Source: Anaerolinea thermophila (GTDB lineage Bacteria > Chloroflexota > Anaerolineae > Anaerolineales > Villigracilaceae). From it: DNA of 12,525 bases. Where the stretch lies: the NCBI GenBank assembly GCA_022729775.1, contig DZBA01000072.1, positions 1 through 12,525 on the forward strand, written 5' to 3'. Below are positions 6,250 to 12,525 of the stretch, piece after piece (the first letter of the stretch is position 1; each line of letters starts with the position of its first letter). The position numbers and the translations under genes are program-made. Under the pieces are notes generated by a model, which was given only the letters and a program-made list of their open reading frames with translations, did not search any database and was not told where the DNA came from.

Positions 6250-8094
6250 ATGCAAAAATTTTTAGAACTATTGTCACAAAAAACTTTAGTCGCTGACGGC
6301 GCAATGGGGACGATGCTGCACGCGCGCGGTGTGGGCTTCGATAAATGCTTCGACGAATTGAACATCACCAACCCCGCCGCCATTGCGGAAATTCACCGCG
6401 AATACATCGAGGCGGGCGCGGATTTAATCATCACCAACACGTTCAGCGCGAATCATTTCAAGTTGGGAAAATTTGGGTTACAGCATGAAGTGGAAAAAAT
6501 AAACCGCGCGGGAGTCGAGCTTGCCAAACGGGTCGTTGCCGCGTCGTTCAGGGATGTGTTGATTGCGGGCGATGTCGGTCCGCTGGGGGTGCGAATCGCC
6601 CCGTATGGACGAGTCAAACCGGAGGAAGCGCGCGCCGCGTTCGCGCAGCAAATCAAAGCGCTGGCAGAGGCGGGCGCGGATTTGATCATCATCGAAACCA
6701 TCAGCGATTTATACGAAATTCAAGAAGCCATCAAAGCCGCAAAGCAAACCTGCGATCTGCCCGTTGTCGCGTCCATCACTTTCACGCGCGATGACAGAAC
6801 CTTGCTCGGTGACGAGTCGATGCAAGTCGCGCGAAAAATTCAGGAAGCGGGCGCGGACGTGATCGGCGTCAATTGCTCCGGCGGACCTTCGCAGCTGTTG
6901 CGCATTCTCAAACAAATGCGACAGGTTGCGCCCGATGCGAAATTTTGGGTCAAACCAAACGCGGGCTGGCCCGAACAAGTCAGCGGGCGGATTATGTATC
7001 CCGCCGACGCGGAATATTTTGGCGAGTACGCGGTCTCGTTCCGCGCGGCTGGCGCAAACGCGGTGGGCGGCTGCTGCGGCACAACGCCCCAACACATTGC
7101 GGCGATGAAGAAGGCGCTGGATACAACGCCGATTAAAGTTGAAATTATTCAGACTTCCGAAGTCTTGGAGACTTCGGAAGTCTCGGAGGTTGAACCGCCA
7201 ACTGAGTTCGCGCAGAAACTCGCGGCGGGAAAATTTTGCACCTGCGTCGAAATGGATCCGCCGCGCGGACTCTCCGCGCATAAATTACTCGCGGGCGCGT
7301 CATTGCTCCACGATGCCGGCGCGGATGTGATCAACGTCGCGGATTCTCCGATGGCGCGCATGAGAATGTCCGCGTGGGCAGTGTGCGATTTGGTGCAGAG
7401 AAAAGTTGGCGTGGAAACCACGCTGCACTTTCCCACTCGCGGAAGAAACCTGCTGCGCGTACAAGGCGATTTGCTCGCGTCACACGCAATCGGTCTGCGG
7501 AATATTTTCGTCGTTATGGGCGACCCGACTTCCATCGGCGATTATCCCGAAGCGATGGATAACTATGACCTTGTGCCTTCTGGTTTGATCAAACTGATCA
7601 AGCAGGGATTCAACATGGGCTTGGATCACTCTGGCGTGAGCATCGGTCAGCCCACGAATTTCTTCGTCGGCGCGGCGCTGAACCTTTGCCCGCAGGATAT
7701 GGACGCGGAGATCAAGAATCTCCAGCGCAAGATCAAAGCGGGCGCGGATTTTTTCCTCACGCAGCCGATTTACAACCCCGAAGACGGCGAGAAATTTCTC
7801 GCGCGTTATGAATTGAAACATGGAAAATTGCAGCAGCCTGTTCTGGCGGGCATCCTGCCGCTGGTCAGCATCAAACACGCAAACTTTTTGCACCATGAAG
7901 TGCCGGGCATTTACATCCCCGATGCCGCGCTGAAGCGCATCGAATCCGCTGGCGAAGAAGGCGCAAAAGTCGGCGTTGAATTAGTGGTTGAAATGGTCGA
8001 AAAAATCAAAGGATGGGCAAGCGGAATTTACATCATGCCGCAGTTCCATCGTTATGACATGGTCGCGGATATTATCGAAGCGGTGGGGAAGTAG
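6250..8094 (+). CDS. bifunctional homocysteine S-methyltransferase / methylenetetrahydrofolate reductase (YitJ-like)
   Basis: A 614-aa fusion, close to the ~612 aa of Bacillus YitJ. Residues 1-295 form the homocysteine methyltransferase barrel: 'VADGAMGTML', 'GADLIITNTF', 'GDVGPLG'. The three zinc-binding cysteines are C209 in 'GVNCSGGPSQLL' and C275/C276 in 'GGCCGTTPQ'. Residues about 320-614 form the FAD-dependent MetF barrel: 'CVEMDPPRG' with E334 at the position of E. coli MetF Glu28, 'VMGDPT', and 'FFLTQPIYN'. It reduces 5,10-methylene-THF to 5-methyl-THF and presumably passes a methyl group to homocysteine to make methionine. No cobalamin-binding domain is fused, so whether B12 is needed is open. 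The start is ATG 6250 with GGAGAA 2 nt upstream; the in-frame TTG at 6223 lies inside a hairpin and is rejected. The linker 'QTSEVLETSEVSEVE' (301-315) is encoded by a palindromic element. Confidence 0.93.
   Translation: MQKFLELLSQKTLVADGAMGTMLHARGVGFDKCFDELNITNPAAIAEIHREYIEAGADLIITNTFSANHFKLGKFGLQHEVEKINRAGVELAKRVVAASFRDVLIAGDVGPLGVRIAPYGRVKPEEARAAFAQQIKALAEAGADLIIIETISDLYEIQEAIKAAKQTCDLPVVASITFTRDDRTLLGDESMQVARKIQEAGADVIGVNCSGGPSQLLRILKQMRQVAPDAKFWVKPNAGWPEQVSGRIMYPADAEYFGEYAVSFRAAGANAVGGCCGTTPQHIAAMKKALDTTPIKVEIIQTSEVLETSEVSEVEPPTEFAQKLAAGKFCTCVEMDPPRGLSAHKLLAGASLLHDAGADVINVADSPMARMRMSAWAVCDLVQRKVGVETTLHFPTRGRNLLRVQGDLLASHAIGLRNIFVVMGDPTSIGDYPEAMDNYDLVPSGLIKLIKQGFNMGLDHSGVSIGQPTNFFVGAALNLCPQDMDAEIKNLQRKIKAGADFFLTQPIYNPEDGEKFLARYELKHGKLQQPVLAGILPLVSIKHANFLHHEVPGIYIPDAALKRIESAGEEGAKVGVELVVEMVEKIKGWASGIYIMPQFHRYDMVADIIEAVGK
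7151..7184 (+). repeat. paired palindromes inside the coding sequence, encoding the interdomain linker
   Basis: AGACTTCCGAAGTCT (7151-7165) and AGACTTCGGAAGTCT (7169-7183, extended by G..C to 7168-7184) are each near-perfect palindromes around a single central base. They are exact reverse complements of each other, separated by TGG. Read in frame they encode Thr-Ser-Glu-Val repeats at residues about 301-313 of the methyltransferase/reductase. The ACTTC/GAAGT core resembles the intergenic paired hairpins, although the sequence is not the same. Confidence 0.85.
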
Positions 8095-8120
8095 ACAGGT
8101 TTACTTGTCTACTTGTCTAC
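8091..8120 (+). repeat. imperfect hairpin plus short direct repeat before coaX
   Basis: GTAGACAGGT (8091-8100) pairs with ACTTGTCTAC (8103-8112) with one G-T wobble, and CTTGTCTAC is then repeated at 8112-8120. The TAG stop of the upstream gene (8092-8094) lies within the first arm. The element ends 15 nt before the ATG of coaX, the same placement as the paired-hairpin copies, though the sequence is only loosely related (AAGTAGAC versus AAGTAGAA). Confidence 0.7.
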
Positions 8121-8135
8121 ATCCACAGAGGCAAT

Positions 8136-8903
8136 ATGTTACTTACGATAGACATTGGCAACACAAACTTAACACTTGGATTATACGAAGGCGCTCAACT
8201 CGGCGCGCATTGGCGGTTAGCCACCGATCACAAACGGATGCCTGATGAATACGGCTTGCAGTTTTTGGGATTGCTGCAAAACGCGGAAAAATCGCTCAAA
8301 GACTTGAGCGGCGTTGTGCTTGCGTCTGTCGTCCCACCGTTGACCGGACGCGTGATTCAAGCGTGCCGCGAATATCTCAAACAAGAGCCGCTGGTGGTGG
8401 ACACCGGAATCAAAACGGGAATCAAAATCCGCTATGAAGACCCGAAAGCCGTCGGCGCGGATCGCGTGTGCGATGCTGTCGCGGTGATGAAGATGTATGG
8501 CGGTCCCGCCTGCGTGGTGGATTTTGGAACCGCGACCACGTTCAACGCAATCACAAAAGATGGCGAATATCTCGGCGGCGCAATTACCGCGGGAATTAAT
8601 CTCGCGGCAGAGGCGTTATACACGCGCGCGGCAAAACTCCCGCGCATTGATTTGCAAACGCCGCCTTCGGTCATCGGGCGGAACACGGTTCATGCGATGC
8701 AATCGGGTTTGCTCTTTGGCTATGTTTGCATGGTCGAGGGAATGGTCGCGCGTTTCAAAAAGGAATTGGGCGACGATATGAAAGTTGTCGCAACCGGCGG
8801 GCTGGCAGAAGTCGTCGCAAAAGAAACAAAGGTTGTCAACATCATCGCGCCGTGGCTGACACTCGACGGGCTGCGGCTGATTTGGGAAATGAATCAGAAA
8901 TAG
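8136..8903 (+). CDS. coaX: type III pantothenate kinase
   Basis: CoaX phosphorylates pantothenate at the first committed step of coenzyme A synthesis. It belongs to the ASKHA (acetate and sugar kinase/Hsp70/actin) fold and is cytosolic. The 255-aa protein shows the family signatures: 'TIDIGNTN' at 4-11 (phosphate loop, D6 catalytic-site Asp), 'GADR' at 107-110 for pantothenate binding, 'VVDFGTATTFNAI' at 127-139 with D129, 'GGAITAGINLAAEALYTRAAKLPRIDL' in its usual place at 147-173, and 'GRNTVHAMQSG' at 181-191. Type III kinases need a monovalent cation and are not feedback-inhibited by CoA; that is family knowledge. An AGAGG Shine-Dalgarno sequence (8127-8131) is 4 nt before the ATG. The gene lies directly upstream of the deacetylase lipoprotein with 2 nt between them. 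Confidence 0.97.
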   Translation: MLLTIDIGNTNLTLGLYEGAQLGAHWRLATDHKRMPDEYGLQFLGLLQNAEKSLKDLSGVVLASVVPPLTGRVIQACREYLKQEPLVVDTGIKTGIKIRYEDPKAVGADRVCDAVAVMKMYGGPACVVDFGTATTFNAITKDGEYLGGAITAGINLAAEALYTRAAKLPRIDLQTPPSVIGRNTVHAMQSGLLFGYVCMVEGMVARFKKELGDDMKVVATGGLAEVVAKETKVVNIIAPWLTLDGLRLIWEMNQK

Positions 8904-8905
8904 CG

Positions 8906-9880
8906 ATGAAGAAGAAATGGATGTGGGCTGCTGTGGGTGTTTTCTTCCTGCTTGCCTGCCAAACTGTGACTTCGATGGTTGCGCCAACACAGCAGGCGGC
9001 GTGGGATGTATCTCCCATTGCGTACCCAACGATGACACAAACTTCCACGCCGACAGAAACCGTTACGCCCAGCGTTACGCCAACGGACACCCCCGTGCCA
9101 ACGTGGACGGTTTCGCCGACTTCCACGCTTGAACTGGTCTGGCAGGGACCTTATGAACTGACGCTTCCCATTTTGCTATATCATCACATTGCCACGTCGC
9201 GCCACGAAAGCCGTTATTACGTCACGCCTGAGAAGTTCGATGAGCAGATGAATTTGCTGCGTAATTGGGGATATACCACCATCACGCTCGATATGCTTGT
9301 CACGGCAATCAAAATAGGCGCGGAACTGCCCGCGCGTCCGGTTATTATTACTTTCGATGACGGGCAGGAAAACGTATACGCCAATGCGTTTCCCATCATG
9401 GAAAAATATGGCTTCAAGGGCGTTGTCTACATTGTGGGGACGTATTTGGACGCGCCGACTTTTATGACCACCGAGCAGGTCAAACAACTGACGGCTTCCG
9501 GTTGGGAGGTGGGAAGTCACAGCATGAGGCATAAAGATTTAACAACACAAGACGCCAAAGACCAACTGTATGAAATCTCCGAGTCGCGTAAATATTTGGA
9601 ATCACAGATTGGCGTCCCTGTAAAAAGTTTTGCCTACCCCTTTGGGTTTGCAGACGATACTTCATTTGAATTGGTACACAACGCGGGATATACGTCCGCG
9701 ATGGGGGTGGGATTTTCCCACGCGCAGGGGACGGGCAATATTTATCTATTGCAGCGCCGCGATATACAGGGCGGCTATAACTTAATTAAATTCGCGTCTT
9801 TTCTCCCCTGGGGTGGCGACGCTTCTTTTCTGCCGACGGAGTTTCCTACTCCGCTGCCAGAGGATATACAAACACCGTAA
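8906..9880 (+). CDS. lipoprotein polysaccharide deacetylase (NodB / carbohydrate esterase 4)
   Basis: From ATG 8906 the protein is 324 aa. MKKKWMWAAVGVFFLLAC is a signal peptide with lipobox L15-L16-A17-C18. A Thr/Pro-rich stalk follows at about 41-75, then the NodB domain (about 85-300). Catalytic motifs are clear: motif 1 'ITFDDG' with D151 (base) and D152 (metal), motif 2 'HSMRH' with metal ligands H205 and H209, and motif 3-like 'FAYPFG' (242-247). 'LPILLYHHI' at 88-95 is the usual first strand of this subfamily. It should remove N-acetyl or O-acetyl groups from a cell-surface polysaccharide or peptidoglycan; the substrate is unknown. The frame is open further upstream (from 8726) but that part overlaps coaX and has no signal peptide, so 8906 is chosen. 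No clear Shine-Dalgarno is present, and the 2-nt gap to coaX suggests translational coupling. Confidence 0.92.
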   Translation: MKKKWMWAAVGVFFLLACQTVTSMVAPTQQAAWDVSPIAYPTMTQTSTPTETVTPSVTPTDTPVPTWTVSPTSTLELVWQGPYELTLPILLYHHIATSRHESRYYVTPEKFDEQMNLLRNWGYTTITLDMLVTAIKIGAELPARPVIITFDDGQENVYANAFPIMEKYGFKGVVYIVGTYLDAPTFMTTEQVKQLTASGWEVGSHSMRHKDLTTQDAKDQLYEISESRKYLESQIGVPVKSFAYPFGFADDTSFELVHNAGYTSAMGVGFSHAQGTGNIYLLQRRDIQGGYNLIKFASFLPWGGDASFLPTEFPTPLPEDIQTP

Positions 9881-9882
9881 TA

Positions 9883-10830
9883 TTATGCTTCCATTCCTTC
9901 GGGGTTATCGTTATCTTTTACCCGCAGCAGCACAACGCCAATCAATAACAACGCGCTGCCGATGAGCTGCGGCGTGGTCAGAATTTCATTCAAGAAGAGA
10001 TATGCCCAAACCCCGGTGAAGGCTGGCTCCAGCGTGGCGATCAAATTGGAAACAGTGGGGGACAGGTATCGGATGCTCAACGTATAGAATCCAAACCCAC
10101 CGAGGGTGGGCGCAACGCCGAGGAAGAAGAGCAATCCCCAACCGCTGACCGAATCCCCGAGCCGCATTAAGTCTGAAAAAATGGGCTGACGGGTGATGAA
10201 GATGTCGCTGCCGATGGTGAAAAAGAACAGGAAGAACGTCGCCCATGAAAAACTATAAAGCAGCGCAGTCCATGAATCAATTTTTGCATCCGAAGTGTGT
10301 TTGCCTTGCAGGTTGTAGATTGCAAACAGCAAACCCGAAAGTAAGCCAAAGATAATTCCAAGCGGATTCAAATTCCACGACGCGGGGTCATACGCGCCTG
10401 AGACAAAGACGATTCCGCTGAGGCTTAAAATGATGGAGAAGATTTTAATCGCGTTGAATCTTTCCTTCAACCAAAAATAACTGAGGAGCGCCGTCATCGC
10501 GGGGGAGCTGAAAGCCATCACCGTCGCCACTGCCGCGCCATTGTACTGCACGGAAAATGTCCACATCGAGTTGAAGACCGCGAGCGTAAATCCGTAAAAA
10601 ACCATGAAGCCCCAATGTTTGCGTTCAAGGCGAAACAACGCGCGGCTGAAAATCAGCAGCCCGACCACCATCCCAAACGATACGAACAAATCGCGCCAGA
10701 ATGCAAGGATCAACGAGGGTAGGGAGTAGTGCTTGCTTAGATAACTGATAATTGGTCCCGTTGTTGACCAAATCACTGTCGCCGTAAGCGCGATGAGAAA
10801 CCCCTGTGATGAGCGCGATGACGTTTTCAT
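9883..10830 (-). CDS. EamA/DMT-family inner-membrane transporter
   Basis: A 315-aa protein with ten predicted transmembrane helices in two EamA repeats (about 10-145 and 160-305), typical of the drug/metabolite transporter superfamily. Signs are 'ATVIWSTTGPIISYL' in helix 1, 'RDLFVSFGMVV' in helix 2, 'FSSPAMTALLSYFWLKERF' at the end of repeat 1 and 'LEPAFTGVWAYLFLNEILTTPQLIGSALLLIGVVLL' at the end of repeat 2, where the Glu after the helix 'WLKE/LNE' is the family's conserved position. The substrate cannot be inferred; members export amino acids, nucleosides or other metabolites. The gene is the last of the minus-strand cluster, 12 nt after the receiver gene. It has no clear Shine-Dalgarno, so coupling to the receiver is likely. 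It converges with the deacetylase gene with a 2-nt gap and no obvious terminator between them. Confidence 0.92.
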   Translation of the reverse strand: MKTSSRSSQGFLIALTATVIWSTTGPIISYLSKHYSLPSLILAFWRDLFVSFGMVVGLLIFSRALFRLERKHWGFMVFYGFTLAVFNSMWTFSVQYNGAAVATVMAFSSPAMTALLSYFWLKERFNAIKIFSIILSLSGIVFVSGAYDPASWNLNPLGIIFGLLSGLLFAIYNLQGKHTSDAKIDSWTALLYSFSWATFFLFFFTIGSDIFITRQPIFSDLMRLGDSVSGWGLLFFLGVAPTLGGFGFYTLSIRYLSPTVSNLIATLEPAFTGVWAYLFLNEILTTPQLIGSALLLIGVVLLRVKDNDNPEGMEA

Positions 10831-10842
10831 GTTGGCTGGCTT

Positions 10843-11217
10843 TTATTGCTTGCGCAGTTGCGCCGTTTTGCAGCGTTTCGCAAGATCGCGCATTTGTGAG
10901 AAAGTGACAGGCTTTTCCAAAACAAGATTTGCGCTGTTCTGGTGAAACTGAGATAGATTTGAATCCGCGGTTGCCACGATCACTTTGGTTTCTTTCAAGT
11001 GGCTTGCAGAGCGGATGTAATCGAGCAGGACTTCACCGTTCACTTCTGGAAGGTGCATATCCAACACGACCAATAACGGCGCTTCCTGCCCGAGTCGCGA
11101 CAGGGCTGTTTTTCCGTTGTAAATAATTTCGGACTGAAAGCCTGCCGCTTCCACTGCCTTTGAAAAAATTTTCGATATATCTTCATTATCTTCAATGATA
11201 AAAGCTATGTTGTCCAT
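10843..11217 (-). CDS. stand-alone response-regulator receiver (CheY-like)
   Basis: A single REC domain with no output domain. The start MDNIAFIIEDNEDIS at 11217 gives 124 aa, the length of a bare receiver. The in-frame ATG at 11262 would add 15 residues, overlap the hypE end by 26 nt and precede the first beta-strand with unrelated sequence. All phosphorylation residues are there: acidic pocket E9/D10, phospho-acceptor D53 in 'VVLDMHLPEVNG', T83 in 'IVATADSN' and K102 in 'LEKPVT'. It should be phosphorylated by a histidine kinase not present in this window. Such receivers act by protein contact or as phosphorelay steps. The gene starts 19 nt after the hypE stop, so it is probably co-transcribed with hydrogenase maturation genes. 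What it controls there is unknown. Confidence 0.9.
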   Translation of the reverse strand: MDNIAFIIEDNEDISKIFSKAVEAAGFQSEIIYNGKTALSRLGQEAPLLVVLDMHLPEVNGEVLLDYIRSASHLKETKVIVATADSNLSQFHQNSANLVLEKPVTFSQMRDLAKRCKTAQLRKQ

Positions 11218-11236
11218 GATGTGCTGACCTATTTCC

Positions 11237-12298
11237 TTAACAAATCCTCGGCAACATTTCACCTGCCAGCATATCCACGATGCGAGTACTGCCCAGCGCG
11301 GTTTTTAGCAACACACGCGATTTTGGCTCTTCCGCGACGTGACCGATCATCACCGCGCCTTCGCCGTAACGGGTTTTCTTCATCGCGGATAAAACTTTTT
11401 CCGCGTCCTCTTTTGCGACGATGGCAATCAGTTTGCCTTCATTGGCAACATACAGCGCGTCAAAGCCGAGCATTTCACACGCAGCATTGACTTCAGGATG
11501 AACGGGGATGGTTTGCTCATCCAAAATGATTCCGACTTTCGATTGCGCCGCGATTTCATTCAACGTAGTGGCGAGTCCGCCGCGCGTGGGGTCACGCAGC
11601 ACGTGGATATTTTTACTCGCGTCGAGAATCGCCTCAATCAGATGATTCAGCGGGGCGACATCGCTCTGGATAGAAGATTCAAATCCCAGTTCGCCGCGCG
11701 CGCCAAGCACCGCGATTCCATGATCGCCCATCGAGCCAGAGAGGATGACCACGTCACCGGGCTTTGCATTCGCGCCGCTGATTTGAACACCCCCACGCAC
11801 CACGCCCACGCCTGCCGTCGTGATGTAAAGTCCATCAGCCTTACCTTTTTGCACAACTTTCGTGTCGCCCGCAACGATTTGTACGCCCGCTTCTTCCGCC
11901 GCCGCGCGCATGGATTCCACCACGCGCTTAAGCACATCCATTTGCAAGCCTTCTTCGAGGATAAATCCAGCAGTGAGATACAACGGCTTCGCGCCGAGCA
12001 TTGCCACATCATTGACTGTGCCGCACACCGCAAGTTTGCCAATGTCGCCGCCGGGGAAGAACAGCGGAAACACGACATGCGCGTCCGTGCTGATGGATAA
12101 TTTTCCATGTTCGGGCATGACCAATGCCGCGTCATCACCCGCATTCAACGCGGAGTTTTGAAACGCGGACACAAACGCCTGCTGAATCAAACGGTGACTC
12201 ATCCGTCCGCCCGCGCCATGTCCCATGACAATTTGCTCATCATGCGGCAGCGGCGGCGCGCATACCGCGCCTTCGATGTTTACTGTTTCGTCTGTCAT
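11237..12298 (-). CDS. hypE: [NiFe]-hydrogenase maturation protein HypE (carbamoyl-phosphate-derived CN synthesis)
   Basis: HypE receives a carbamoyl group from HypF on its C-terminal cysteine and dehydrates it with ATP to a thiocyanate, the source of the cyanide ligands on the Fe of [NiFe] hydrogenases. It then donates CN to the HypC-HypD complex. The 353-aa protein, slightly longer than the usual ~320-350, has the AIR-synthase-like fold. Visible motifs are 'GHGAGG' near the N-terminus, 'NAGDDAALV', 'ISTDAHVV', 'GTVNDVAMLGAKP', 'GDTKVV' and 'DPTRGGLATTLNEIA'. It ends in the diagnostic 'PRIC', so the catalytic Cys353 is present and HypE is expected to be active. The ATG at 12298 has a GAGGA Shine-Dalgarno sequence about 8 nt upstream. 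hypD lies upstream on the same strand, separated by 65 nt that hold a paired-hairpin element. Confidence 0.97.
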   Translation of the reverse strand: MTDETVNIEGAVCAPPLPHDEQIVMGHGAGGRMSHRLIQQAFVSAFQNSALNAGDDAALVMPEHGKLSISTDAHVVFPLFFPGGDIGKLAVCGTVNDVAMLGAKPLYLTAGFILEEGLQMDVLKRVVESMRAAAEEAGVQIVAGDTKVVQKGKADGLYITTAGVGVVRGGVQISGANAKPGDVVILSGSMGDHGIAVLGARGELGFESSIQSDVAPLNHLIEAILDASKNIHVLRDPTRGGLATTLNEIAAQSKVGIILDEQTIPVHPEVNAACEMLGFDALYVANEGKLIAIVAKEDAEKVLSAMKKTRYGEGAVMIGHVAEEPKSRVLLKTALGSTRIVDMLAGEMLPRIC

Positions 12299-12313
12299 TT
12301 ATTTTCCTCGGAG

Positions 12314-12356
12314 TCCCGAAGTTTTACTTCGGGATAACCGCAAGTAGAACTTGCGG
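12314..12356 (-). repeat. paired-hairpin intergenic element, copy B (between hypD and hypE)
   Basis: On the minus (transcript) strand the order is hairpin CCGCAAGT/ACTTGCGG with loop TCT (12356-12338), a TTA spacer, then hairpin TCCCGAAGT/ACTTCGGGA with loop AAA (12334-12314). It starts 7 nt after the hypD stop and ends 15 nt before the hypE ATG, directly ahead of its Shine-Dalgarno sequence. The preceding GGAATCC, the AAGTTCTACTT core and the trailing ACTC are shared with copy A, in the same orientation relative to transcription. Confidence 0.9.
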
Positions 12357-12363
12357 ATTCCTC

Positions 12364-12525
12364 TTACCTTCCATATTTATAATACGCCGCGCACGCGCCC
12401 TCGGATGACACCATCGTCGCGCCGAGCGGATTTTCGGTTGTGCATTGCTTTCCAAACGCGGAGCAATCGTGCGGCTTCTTCAAGCCTTGCAAAATTTGTC
12501 CCGCAATGCACAGCGGAGATTCCTG
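12364..12525 (-). CDS. hypD: hydrogenase maturation protein HypD, C-terminal end (5' end beyond window)
   Basis: The last 53 residues of HypD are encoded in a frame open to the window edge and ending with TAA at 12366-12364. HypD is the [4Fe-4S] scaffold that works with HypC to assemble the Fe(CN)2CO centre of [NiFe] hydrogenases. The tail reads 'KKPHDCSAFGKQCTTENPLG' followed by 'ATMVSSEGACAAYYKYGR'. The 'DC..FG..CT.ENP.GA.MVSSEGACAAYY' pattern is characteristic of the HypD C-terminus, and the cysteines there are cluster ligands. In many HypD proteins the segment before it is C-x-C-G-E-[IV]-L, but here it is CIAGQIL, so one Cys is replaced by Ala. This is possibly a known subfamily variant. 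Placement immediately upstream of hypE fits a hyp operon. Confidence 0.95.
   Translation of the reverse strand, partial: QESPLCIAGQILQGLKKPHDCSAFGKQCTTENPLGATMVSSEGACAAYYKYGR

Noticed and set aside
7151..7184. Possible CRISPR or tandem-repeat array
   Set aside because: Only two short palindromes 3 nt apart with no spacers, lying within an open coding frame.
8726..8905. N-terminal extension of the deacetylase frame into coaX
   Set aside because: It would place a basic non-family peptide ahead of a clear lipoprotein signal peptide; it is the shadow of coaX.
11498..12100. Plus-strand 200-aa ORF opposite hypE
   Set aside because: hypE is unmistakable on the minus strand; this reading is Arg/His-rich without motifs.

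Overview
The window looks like a chromosomal segment of a bacterium, most probably a Chloroflexota of the Anaerolineae type. That placement is inference. It rests on three exported proteins that each carry a long Thr/Pro-rich linker of the 'TPTPTETPTPT' kind, on the protein-level flavour of the genes, and on short paired-palindrome repeats between genes. No rRNA or other marker confirms it. There is no sign of a phage, insertion sequence or CRISPR array.

Layout. The left end (1-379) is a VapC-type PIN toxin missing only its first two bases. Then comes a plus-strand run: a membrane-anchored protein with an NlpC/P60-like cysteine-peptidase domain (513-1454), a HAD phosphatase overlapping it by 4 nt (1451-2062), and a polyprenyl diphosphate synthase (2077-3090). 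Next is a self-contained tRNA-Asn(GTT) gene (3136-3211) with a consensus sigma-70 type promoter and a hairpin terminator shared with a convergent SH3-domain lipoprotein gene (3247-4014, minus). Facing away from that lipoprotein is a large polytopic membrane protein resembling GT-C glycosyltransferases with a C-terminal helical-repeat tail (4158-6179). It is followed on the same strand by a bifunctional homocysteine methyltransferase/methylenetetrahydrofolate reductase (6250-8094), type III pantothenate kinase coaX (8136-8903) and a polysaccharide-deacetylase lipoprotein (8906-9880).

The right end is a minus-strand cluster read from right to left: the hypD 3' end, hypE, a stand-alone response-regulator receiver, and an EamA-family transporter. 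It converges on the deacetylase gene with a 2-nt gap. hypD and hypE indicate that the organism matures a [NiFe] hydrogenase. The central genes are one-carbon/methionine, coenzyme A and isoprenoid housekeeping functions, interspersed with cell-envelope proteins.

The most striking non-coding signal is a family of paired hairpins. One copy lies between the GT-C-like gene and the methyltransferase gene, another between hypD and hypE. Both have the same orientation relative to transcription, start exactly 7 nt after the upstream stop codon and end 15-17 nt before the next ATG. Their stems differ by compensatory changes. A simpler palindrome sits in the same place before coaX, and another paired palindrome lies in frame inside the methyltransferase/reductase gene, where it encodes the interdomain linker.
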